Source: an uncultured Lachnospiraceae bacterium (lineage in GTDB: Bacteria > Bacillota > Clostridia > Lachnospirales > Lachnospiraceae). Taken from it: a DNA stretch of 28,680 nucleotides. How positions within the stretch are numbered: position 1 is the first letter of the stretch; each line of letters starts with the position of its first letter. The position numbers were made by a program, and so were the translations under genes. The stretch spans positions 1-28,680 of the forward strand of contig CAJUKA010000053.1 of assembly GCA_910586585.1 (NCBI GenBank). Direction: 5' to 3'. Below, in pieces: positions 1 through 6,072 of the stretch. A model generated the notes under the pieces. It saw nothing but the letters and a program-made list of their open reading frames with translations, was not told the DNA's origin and ran no database searches.

Positions 1-234
1 GAATCCTTGCATATGTAAGAAAGCGTGAGATTGTAAAGCAGTCAAAAGTAACTTTCTGGATGGGCACGAGGAACCTGTATTCTCCGCCAGCACCGCCCTC
101 ACTTCCTCCAACGTCAGCGGCTTCTCATCCGGCTCCTGCTTTGCCGCCTTCGCATCCTTCTTCGCCGTGTTCTTTGCGGACTTCACTGTCTTGCCCGCTT
201 TCCCGGTCTCCTCCGGCTCCTTCGTGGTCGTCAT
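1..234 (-). pseudogene. Fragment of a small Lys/Glu-rich mobile-element protein
   Basis: A minus-strand frame starts with ATG at 234, behind a purine-rich AGAGGCGGAG stretch, and runs open through the window edge. Its first 50 residues are rich in Lys, Ala, Glu and Thr (begins MTTTKEPEETGKAGK) and lead into LTLEEVRAVLAE. From memory this resembles the short proteins carried by Firmicutes conjugative or phage-like elements, often mis-annotated as rRNA biogenesis protein rrp5. After LAE the text stops looking like that family (TGSSCPSRKLLL), so a junction probably lies near 60-85 and the open frame beyond is accidental. The same frame is open upstream of the ATG as well. The high GC here contrasts with the AT-rich DNA from 300 onward. 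No function is assigned; either the gene is broken or it continues outside the window. Confidence 0.4.
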
Positions 235-454
235 CTCCGCCTCTTTCCGGGGATACTCAGCATACAGTTCCGCCTTCCCCTGACAGCTTGTCAATGGGGA
301 AATTATAAAAAATGATTTTGTAGAACTGCTTTAGTGAATCTGTAGGAACGCTGTAGAATATCGCAAGTTACGACATGGCAGAATGGAGAATCAAATAAAA
401 TCTGACCATAAAGAACTGTGGTGAAACTTCTTGGAATACGAAAAGAAAAACAGG

Positions 455-491
455 CAAAAAAATAAGACGGCTCAGTTTCCCAAACCGCCTT
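455..491 (-). terminator. Rho-independent terminator after the winged-helix gene
   Basis: On the minus strand, AAGGCGG (485-491) pairs with CCGTCTT (464-470) around a 14-base loop that can extend the stem with TTT/AAA. A run of seven T follows at about 455-462. The stem touches the stop codon of the regulator gene, as expected for the end of this transcription unit. Confidence 0.7.
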
Positions 492-967
492 TATGTAACT
501 GTAAAACATTCAGAATTTAATTCAAAACAATACCCGACTTCCCGTACACACCGAATGACAAAACTGCCCTCCGGCAATAACCTGCCTATCTTTTCACGCA
601 AGTTATGGACATGGCAGGCTATGGCATTGTTTGCATTCCCAAAAGCCTCCTCCTTCCATATTTTTTGATATATCTGGTCATAGGTAAGAACACATCCCTT
701 GTTTACTGCAAATAGACAGAGAAGGGCATATTCTTTTGCTGTCAATTTAATTTCCTGGCTATTACAGTATACTTTCCGATGAGTTGGATCAATTTCCAAG
801 CCTGAAAATGACAACATCGGCTCATGCTTCAGCCATAAAAGTTCAAAATCCGGATCGGCTTTCAGTTTTTCCAGTATCTCATCAATGATCGGAATATCTC
901 TTTCTTGGGATTCAATTACCAGTATTCGTCCGATGTTATCACCTCCTTTGACCGCCCCATATATCAA
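491..967 (-). CDS. Winged-helix transcriptional regulator (OmpR/PhoB-type DNA-binding domain)
   Basis: This 158-residue protein has a C-terminal OmpR/PhoB winged helix at about residues 55-150. It includes the LTAKEYALLCLF helix, the recognition-helix region NAIACHVHNLREKIG, and the terminal wing VREVGYCFEL. The first 50 residues (GRILVIESQERD) look like a remnant of a receiver domain but lack the phospho-acceptor region, so it is not a canonical two-component response regulator. Its start overlaps the permease stop by four bases (ATGA), which implies translational coupling and shared expression. Stand-alone proteins of this shape are common in Lachnospiraceae. The target is unknown; regulation of the adjacent permease is an inference from position. 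Confidence 0.85.
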   Translation of the reverse strand: MIYGAVKGGDNIGRILVIESQERDIPIIDEILEKLKADPDFELLWLKHEPMLSFSGLEIDPTHRKVYCNSQEIKLTAKEYALLCLFAVNKGCVLTYDQIYQKIWKEEAFGNANNAIACHVHNLREKIGRLLPEGSFVIRCVREVGYCFELNSECFTVT

Positions 968-1866
968 ACAGCTAAATTTACAATAACACCCGTTATCAAG
1001 GAGAATAGCATTACAAAAGCAAGGTACAGGACAAACCGTTTCATGCCGAATATTATTTTTACTGCACTAAGGTTTGTAATTTTTGTGGCAGGACCAGTAA
1101 TCATAAATGCCGCTGCGCTTCCCATGCTCATCCCATCGGAAAGCCACGCCTGCAGAAGCGGAATTGTCCCGCCGCCACAGGCATACAATGGTACGCCAAT
1201 CGTTGCCGCCATTAAAACGCCCCATACCTTGTTTCCACCGAACAGACCAGTCATCATATCCTGCGGTACATACCGTTGAAACACCGCCGAGAGGGCAATG
1301 CCTAACAGAAAATACAAACCTGTCGCTTTCACATTCCTCCCAAGATTCTTCACAAACCGCAGAAGGATATTGGGGTCTGTATCCTTGCTTTTCGGTTCTT
1401 TAAAACCATTAAAGTTAAAAAACGCTTTCTCCTGGTAAAAAATTCGTACCAGCAGCCCCGCTATGATCCCACACAGAAAACATGAAATAATCCGTACTAC
1501 AAGAGCTGTCTGTCCCAGCGCCGCACTGTAAATAATAAGTTGGGGATTCAGCAGGATACTGCTCATCATAAACGCTGCCAGCCAGTCGTCTTTCATGCCG
1601 CTTTTGGAAAAAGATGCAGCAATGGGAATGGTGCCGTACATACACAGTGGCGATGCAATCCCAAGGGCGCTGGCAGTGACAATGCCGAACACGCCCAGCC
1701 TCTTTTCCCCAATCCTTCGGAACGTGCCATGAATATGGTCTTTCAGAAATACGGAAACCGCCGATCCCAATACCATGCCCAGCGCCCAGTATCGGAAAAT
1801 CTGCTCAAACTGGACAGTAAAATAATACCAGAGATAAACCCATTCACGTTTTAATATTTCACTCAT
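964..1866 (-). CDS. DUF318/ArsP-type membrane permease
   Basis: The 300-residue protein has about eight hydrophobic segments. It carries two inverted family signatures, ASPLCMYGTIPIA in the first half and VPLYACGGGTIPLLQAWL in the second, the latter followed by SAAAFMITGPATKITNL. These are typical of the DUF318 permease family, which includes ArsP exporters of trivalent organoarsenicals; other members have unknown substrates. The conserved Cys residues in both signatures (LC and ACGGG) would suit a soft metal or metalloid, but the substrate is inference. The start ATG overlaps the stop of the DUF362 gene by eight bases, and the stop overlaps the regulator start. The protein looks complete, although its operon has lost its original promoter end. 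Confidence 0.85.
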   Translation of the reverse strand: MSEILKREWVYLWYYFTVQFEQIFRYWALGMVLGSAVSVFLKDHIHGTFRRIGEKRLGVFGIVTASALGIASPLCMYGTIPIAASFSKSGMKDDWLAAFMMSSILLNPQLIIYSAALGQTALVVRIISCFLCGIIAGLLVRIFYQEKAFFNFNGFKEPKSKDTDPNILLRFVKNLGRNVKATGLYFLLGIALSAVFQRYVPQDMMTGLFGGNKVWGVLMAATIGVPLYACGGGTIPLLQAWLSDGMSMGSAAAFMITGPATKITNLSAVKIIFGMKRFVLYLAFVMLFSLITGVIVNLAV

Positions 1867-2533
1867 CTATATTCACCAACTGATATTCCCTGCTGCCAAG
1901 ACCAATCTTTTCCGCCTGCTCCAAGGTATGCAGCCCGTTTCTTGATTCAATCCGGTTGATTAGGGACTGCCCGTCCTCCGCACCATATATAAGGTCAACA
2001 CAAGCCTGATCCAGCGCTACGGGATCGAAGGATGCCAGAATACCAATATCGTGCATATCCGGCTCAGATGGATTGCCGTCACAGTCGCAGTCCACGGACA
2101 GGCGGTTCATCACATTGATATACAGGATATTCCCGTCCAGATAGTCCGCCACTGATTTCCCGGCTTCCGCCATGGATTCCAGAAAGGCATCCTGATCGCC
2201 GCCCCACATACTGCCGCCTGTACCTCCGCTGTGGATATGTGCCTTTCCCTCAGAAGATGCAATTCCGATAGAAATATTTTTAATTGCACCTCCAAACCCG
2301 GCCATCGCATGGCCTTTGAAGTGGGATAAGATCACATAATAATCATAATTGGCAAAATTCTCTCTCACATAATTTTCCGTCAGATTATCTCCGCCCTCAA
2401 CAGCAAGCGTCATGGAGCCGTTTTCATCCATGATATCTACATCCGCAATGGCTGTATAACCATGATCCTCCGCCGCCTGATAATGCATTGCCGTATTGGA
2501 TCGGGAGCCCCCATAAGCCGTATTGCACTCCAC
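1859..2533 (-). pseudogene. DUF362-family protein, 5'-truncated
   Basis: The 224 residues match the body of DUF362 proteins: ECNTAYGGSRSNT, then YVILSHFKGHAMAGFGGAIKN, then MHDIGILASFDPVALDQACVD. Intact homologues have roughly 60-80 more residues before ECNTAYGG. Here the only available start is a GTG at 2533 with no ribosome binding site. The frame stays open upstream as unrelated text (FLLVIADDPAIV) until a stop near 2587. The break faces a transposase stub on the other strand, so insertion followed by deletion probably removed the 5' end and promoter. The 3' end is coupled to the permease. Function in the family is poorly defined; some members have Fe-S domains, and none is seen here. Confidence 0.75.
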
Positions 2534-2539
2534 TATGGC

Positions 2540-2879
2540 CGGATCATCAGCTATGACGAGTAAAAATTTCTCGTAAAAAAACCTCCCATTTTACAGGAAA
2601 ATAAGCGATAATATAATTAATCCAAATTATTTTTTCGCACTATCCACGTAAAGAAAGGAGGTTTTTATGAAAACAAGGCTGAAAGTGACACGGAAAGAAA
2701 AGCGCAGACATCTTGAACAGTTTCATCTTGCAGTAGAACTCATTAAGGTTATAAAACATTTTTTCCCTGACCTGGTTCCTCTGTTAAAACAGACGAAAGA
2801 CCCCAGGAACCAGAGCTATATTACCTATCCAAATGTCATACTCCTCATGACCCGTATCCTACTGCTATTTTTAACTTGA
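2540..2879 (+). mobile_element. Truncated insertion-sequence stub
   Basis: This AT-rich segment begins where DUF362 similarity stops. It holds a leader with a good ribosome binding site (AAAGAAAGGAGG before 2667) and the first roughly 65 codons of a transposase. The right end is lost near 2860, just before the hicAB promoter. No complete terminal repeats can be defined. The boundaries are estimates. Confidence 0.5.
2667..2879 (+). pseudogene. N-terminal fragment of an IS transposase
   Basis: The 70-residue frame starts MKTRLKVTRKEKRRHLEQ and continues through a segment with LIKVIKHFFPDLVPLLKQTKDPRNQSYITYP. From memory this is the N-terminus of a family of DDE transposases common in Lachnospiraceae and loosely grouped with ISNCY-type elements. 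The homologous text ends around residue 60 (ILLMTRIL) and the frame closes shortly after, so the catalytic domain is absent. A strong GGAGG at a good distance supports the start. It cannot be functional alone. Confidence 0.6.
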
Positions 2880-2885
2880 TATTTT

Positions 2886-2938
2886 ATACGTAACATTACG
2901 TGTTTTCTATTGACATACGTAGCATTACGTATTATAAT
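2886..2938 (+). promoter_or_regulatory. hicAB promoter with twin palindromic operators
   Basis: TTGACA (2910-2915) and TATAAT (2933-2938) are separated by exactly 17 bases, an ideal sigma-A promoter. Two copies of a 16-base motif lie 29 bases apart. ATACGTAACATTACGT (2886-2901) sits just upstream of -35, and ATACGTAGCATTACGT (2915-2930) fills the spacer between -35 and -10. Each copy is an inverted repeat of ACGTAA/TTACGT around CA, perfect in the first and with one mismatch in the second. This is the expected layout for autorepression by HicB. Confidence 0.85.
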
Positions 2939-2970
2939 AAAAACATGATAAGGAAAGGAGGAACATAAAT

Positions 2971-3159
2971 ATGCCAATGACACCACGCGAGATGATAAAG
3001 CATCTAAAAAATAATGGTTTTAAAATAGTTGGTCAAAATGGTTCTCATATAAAAATGCGAAATGAGCAAACCGGATTTCAAACTGAAGTTCCTTATCATA
3101 GTAAAGACCTTAAAAAAGGTCTGGAACAAGCTATCTTAAAACAGGCAGGACTTAAATAG
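2971..3159 (+). CDS. hicA: HicA-type mRNA interferase toxin
   Basis: This complete 62-residue HicA/YcfA-like protein has a small double-stranded-RNA-binding fold. It shows the hallmark GSHIKM, with the catalytic His at residue 26, and a C-terminal VPYHSKDLKKGLEQAILKQAG helix region. HicA toxins cleave mRNA and tmRNA to stop translation until HicB binds them. The start at 2971 follows AAAGGAGG at good spacing. It is the first gene behind a near-consensus promoter, in the usual toxin-first hicAB order. No truncation is seen and the catalytic residue is present, so the toxin is probably active. Confidence 0.92.
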   Translation: MPMTPREMIKHLKNNGFKIVGQNGSHIKMRNEQTGFQTEVPYHSKDLKKGLEQAILKQAGLK

Positions 3160-3187
3160 TTCTGCCTCACAAACAAGGAGGCATTAT

Positions 3188-3583
3188 ATGAAAAAATTCT
3201 TTTATCCAGCGTTATTCCATAAGGCAGAAGAAGGCGGCTTTTGGATTTCTTTTCCTGATATCCCTGAATGTCTTACACAAGGTGATGATATGACTCAGGC
3301 TTATGAAATGGCTGTAGATGCATTAGGTTTAGCATTAACTTGCCGCGAAAAAGAACAGCAGCCTTTTCCTGTTAGTTCTGATCCAACCACTATCACTTTA
3401 GAATCTGATTCCTTTCTTGTTGTAATTGAATTTGACCTGCTCGCTTACAAAAAGCGCACAAGCTCCCGTGCTGTAAAGAAAACTTTAAGTATCCCTGAAT
3501 GGTTGAATGAGGCTGCAATCGCTATGGATTTAAACTTTTCTCAAATTTTGCAGGAAGCCCTTTTGTCAAAAATTCAAGCATAA
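3188..3583 (+). CDS. hicB: HicB antitoxin with RHH-type DNA-binding tail
   Basis: The 131-residue protein starts 28 bases after hicA behind AAGGAGG. Residues 1-80 form the HicB partial RNase-H-like fold (YPALF, GGFWISFPDIPECLTQGDD, AVDALGLAL) that masks HicA. Residues about 97-130 (KKTLSIPEWLNEAAIAM, FSQILQEALLSKI) look like a ribbon-helix-helix DNA-binding domain. This supports repression of its own promoter through the ACGTAA/TTACGT palindromes upstream. The length is normal for the family and the gene looks intact. The pair sits between two truncated insertion sequences, consistent with acquisition by transfer and retention by addiction. Confidence 0.92.
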   Translation: MKKFFYPALFHKAEEGGFWISFPDIPECLTQGDDMTQAYEMAVDALGLALTCREKEQQPFPVSSDPTTITLESDSFLVVIEFDLLAYKKRTSSRAVKKTLSIPEWLNEAAIAMDLNFSQILQEALLSKIQA

Positions 3584-3594
3584 TCTTGTGTCAT

Positions 3595-3619
3595 GCCCGC
3601 TTTCTGGCGGGCTTCTTTT
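3595..3619 (+). terminator. Rho-independent terminator of hicAB
   Basis: GCCCGC (3595-3600) pairs perfectly with GCGGGC (3607-3612) around the loop TTTCTG. TTCTTTT follows. It lies 12 bases after the hicB stop. Confidence 0.85.
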
Positions 3620-3731
3620 AAATTTTTTCTCATTTTCATGCCTCATGTTTTATTGTCTTTTCTTTTTCCTTGGATTATACTGTACTTACAGGCCGTGTCA
3701 CCAGCCAAGTACAGAAAGAAGAAGCATAAAT

Positions 3732-3974
3732 ATTTACTCGCAAATCTTGCAGGAAATATACAATATACAGGACAGACTCGAAAAACTATCTTCAGAAATA
3801 AATTCAAATGATTCTTCTGTCATCTCCATATTGGCCGATAAACTAGCAATATCAAATACCAAATCACCAGAGGTTGCATTGACTGAGATTCTCCTTTCAA
3901 AACTTATTGATGAACCCGAAAAATTTGCAGCAATATCCAAGAAATTCGGGAAATCCACTCCTAAGAAAGAATAG
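3732..3974 (+). pseudogene. C-terminal remnant of an unidentified protein
   Basis: The open frame here encodes about 80 protein-like residues (IYSQILQEIYNIQDRLEKLS, then SVISILADKLAISNTKSPEVA, ending FGKSTPKKE). They are charged and probably helical. Upstream the frame remains open to 3588, but that part overlaps the hicAB terminator and reads as hydrophobic nonsense. No ATG with a ribosome binding site precedes the good part. SQILQE also occurs in the HicB tail, and the two DNA stretches match at 14 of 15 bases (3542-3556 and 3741-3755). The segment could therefore be the tail of a second RHH protein. Its last 14 bases overlap the convergent small gene at 3961. I do not recognise the family. 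Confidence 0.3.
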
Positions 3975-4134
3975 CTTCTTTTGCTTCTTTAAATAAAATA
4001 TCCATTGTGTTACTTAAAGCTTCTTTTTTGGTTGTTGGAGAAGCAATTTCTAACTTAATTTGTACAGAAATTGTTTCTCCACTCGTTTCAAATAATATGG
4101 TTTTATTGACTATTTTTTCTGTATGTTCCTGCAT
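3961..4134 (-). CDS. Small conserved-looking protein of unknown function (57 aa)
   Basis: The frame starts with ATG at 4134, eight bases from the stop of the preceding minus-strand gene. That gene's end contains the GTAGGAGGAAAG ribosome binding site used here. The 57 residues (begins MQEHTEKIVNKTILFETSGE, ends KEAKEAILS) have a beta-rich first half and a helical, Lys/Glu-rich second half. There is no membrane segment or known motif. Tight coupling to the upstream small gene suggests the two act together, perhaps as an element-borne accessory pair. I do not recognise it. Confidence 0.6.
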   Translation of the reverse strand: MQEHTEKIVNKTILFETSGETISVQIKLEIASPTTKKEALSNTMDILFKEAKEAILS

Positions 4135-4142
4135 CTTTCCTC

Positions 4143-4319
4143 CTACTTCGCCACAAGCTCCCGACTTAGTTGCTGCCCAACACTCTCTTCATGCAGCAAT
4201 GCTCTATCTCTCAAAGCTGTGGAATATGAAAGCAGCATAATCTTCTCTGTTTCCGGCAACTTCATATAAATTGCAAAGATATTCTCTGCTTCCTGTTTCT
4301 TTTCTTTCATTGTCATCAT
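4143..4319 (-). CDS. Small helical protein of unknown function (58 aa)
   Basis: The start is taken as ATG at 4319 behind GGGGGTGAAAAGG; a GTG at 4328 is possible but sits too close to the purine run. The protein is acidic and helical (MKEKKQEAENIFAIYMKLPE, then LSYSTALRDRALLHEESVGQ). It resembles small hypothetical proteins I associate with Clostridia mobile elements, but no function is known to me. A TATAAT-like box (4364-4369, minus strand) lies about 45 bases upstream with no convincing -35. It is followed at once by the 57-residue gene, so the two form a minimal operon facing the hicAB remnant. Confidence 0.55.
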   Translation of the reverse strand: MMTMKEKKQEAENIFAIYMKLPETEKIMLLSYSTALRDRALLHEESVGQQLSRELVAK

Positions 4320-4343
4320 CCTTTTCACCCCCTTCTGTTGTAA

Positions 4344-5597
4344 ATGCTGTTTGGAATCAGTGTATTATATATTAGCTCAAAAAGAAAGTACTCCTATCAC
4401 TTATTAGTAAAATATAACAAAAAAACACAAAAAATGTATGTCTTTTTCATTCATGCGTTTAATCTGAGATATGTCCCTACAGGAAATACCGTCTCCAGAC
4501 AGGTGATCGGCATCTGTGTCGTACCGGTGGTGACCGAATACCGTACTGAGGAGTTTTACGATAAGAAGAAAGGACGGAATGTCCATTCTGCATTCCCTGA
4601 CCAGGTGACAGACGACGTGAATTACGATGGTTCCCTGAAAGCATTCCTTTTTCTCTTGAACAGCAGGTGCAATGTATCTCTGGAGAAAACGGCCCGGTTC
4701 GTCTCAGATATCACAGACGGGGCACTCCCGCCATGCGTAGGGATGATAAACGACCTGTGCCGGGAATTCTCATCAAAGAGCAGGCAGGAGCAGGATGACC
4801 TGTTCAAGGCGCTTCTTGACGCACCCGTGATGCATGTGGACGGCACGGCGGCAAGGGTAAACGGCAGCAATAACAATGTCGTTGTATGCAGCAACGGCAC
4901 TGCGGCCATGTACTTTGCAAGAGAGCACAAAGGGCATGCCGGGATCATAGATACGCCCACAGAGACCTTTGGAGGTATCCTGATCCATGACCACGAGGCA
5001 TGCTTTTACAGCTATGGTTCGGACCATCAGGAGTGCCTGGTGCACATAGAGCGGTACCTCAGGGACAGCATAGAAAATGAGAAAGACCTTACATGGAACA
5101 GGCAGATGTTAGAGCTTATACAGGAAATGATACATGAGAACAACATCGCCCCGGCAGAGGGAATGGCAGAAGAAAAGATCGCTGGATTTGAAGCAGGGTA
5201 TGATGCCATAGTACAGACAGCCGCAAAGGAATATGAAGATGATCCTCCATCAGAGTATTACAGGGACGGGTATAACCTGTACCGGCGGATGGCAGAATAC
5301 AGGCATAACCACCTTCTATTCCTGTCGAATCCCCTGGTGGAGCCTGATAACAATCTGTGCGAACGGAAAGCCAGGATACTGAAAGGGAAAATAAACCAGG
5401 CTATTTCCCTGAGGAGTTTTGAACAGTTGACATACTTTTGTGAATGTTTAAGCGTTCTGGACCACTTCGCATCAGGCAGTATGGATAATCTTTACCGGTC
5501 AGTAAAAGAAGTTTTCGAAAGACCAGGACCAGTCATGTCAGGATCTAAAGATCCTGGATCTGCTGATACGATCCCATCTGAATGTAAAGCAGGATGA
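4344..5597 (+). pseudogene. IS66-family transposase, N-terminally truncated
   Basis: From about 4467 (RYVPTGNTV) to the stop at 5597 the frame encodes roughly 375 residues of an IS66 DDE transposase. Recognisable landmarks are HVDGTAARVNG, IHDHEACFYSYGSDHQECLV, and NPLVEPDNNLCERKARILKG, where Asp and Glu residues correspond to the catalytic region. Full-length IS66 TnpC proteins have about 500-530 residues with an N-terminal zinc-binding and HTH region, which is absent here. The first 41 codons (4344-4466) are AT-rich, unlike the GC-richer transposase body, and read as chance sequence, so the left junction lies near 4440-4467. No tnpA or tnpB partner is next to it. A hairpin follows the stop directly. 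It is probably inactive. Confidence 0.8.
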
Positions 5598-5615
5598 GGG
5601 ACTCTCAGGAGTCCC
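5598..5615 (+). repeat. Hairpin directly after the IS66 transposase
   Basis: GGGACTC pairs perfectly with GAGTCCC around TCAG, beginning one base after the stop codon. There is no T-run, so it is not a typical terminator. It may belong to the IS end. Confidence 0.55.
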
Positions 5616-5679
5616 CTGTAATCATGCTCTATTTCCCCACCCCGTGAAAAGTAACACAAGACACGGAACCGCCACAATA

Positions 5680-5890
5680 TTAAAGGGAATATATCAGATT
5701 GTGCAGCACAACCTCCTCCGCCCTGCTCCTGATGCTGTTCATCTTCTGAATCCAGCCGAGCCAGTCATCGGACTTTAGCTGTTCGGTTACGCCCTCTTTC
5801 CCTGCCATCTGCCCCACAAGACTGTCCATCATCGCATTGCATTCTTCATCAATTTCCGCAAGATGCTTCCATACTTGTATGTCAATTTGG
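5680..5890 (-). pseudogene. TnpV-like transposon protein, C-terminal fragment
   Basis: On the minus strand about 65 codons before the TAA at 5680-5682 read as the C-terminus of TnpV, a small protein of clostridial transposons: HLAEIDEECNAMMDSLVGQM, GVTEQLKSDDWLGWIQKMNS, RSRAEEVVLHNLIYSL. Normal TnpV proteins have about 120 residues; the N-terminal half is missing. Upstream the frame stays open but does not match, and a palindrome at 5905-5924 marks where similarity ends. No start codon with a ribosome binding site is present. It is a decayed remnant. Confidence 0.65.
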
Positions 5891-5904
5891 CGAATGCCGC
5901 AAGA

Positions 5905-5924
5905 GTCAGATACTTGTATCTGAC
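5905..5924. repeat. Perfect 9+9 palindrome beside the TnpV remnant
   Basis: GTCAGATAC and GTATCTGAC are perfect inverted arms with a two-base TT spacer. It lies at the broken end of the TnpV fragment and could be a recombination junction or an element-end hairpin. No promoter or gene is attached to it. Confidence 0.5.
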
Positions 5925-6072
5925 TAGCAGATGCACATTTCCGCTAAAATACAGCGTTTCCCGGAAATGTTTACATCTACAGTTCACAACATATCACATC
6001 AGTCACATACAATGTTTTCATAAATGAATTATCGTATCCTTCTAATGCATAACAGACATGAAATCTAAAGCG

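Noticed and set aside
60..308. Plus-strand frame rich in Pro and Ser
   Set aside because: It is the antisense of the Lys/Glu-rich minus-strand fragment; proline/serine richness is the usual shadow pattern, and there is no ribosome binding site.
303..509. Minus-strand 68-residue frame after the regulator gene
   Set aside because: It covers the regulator's terminator and has no ribosome binding site or protein-like pattern.
2881..2940. Direct repeats near hicA as a CRISPR-like or iteron array
   Set aside because: There are only two copies, each is a dyad, and they are positioned exactly on a promoter, so an operator explains them better.
3734..3958. Minus-strand 74-residue frame
   Set aside because: It is antisense to the more protein-like plus-strand tail and lacks a ribosome binding site; it also ends inside AT-rich noise.
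4007..4240. Plus-strand 77-residue frame
   Set aside because: It overlaps two small minus-strand genes that have good ribosome binding sites and better composition.
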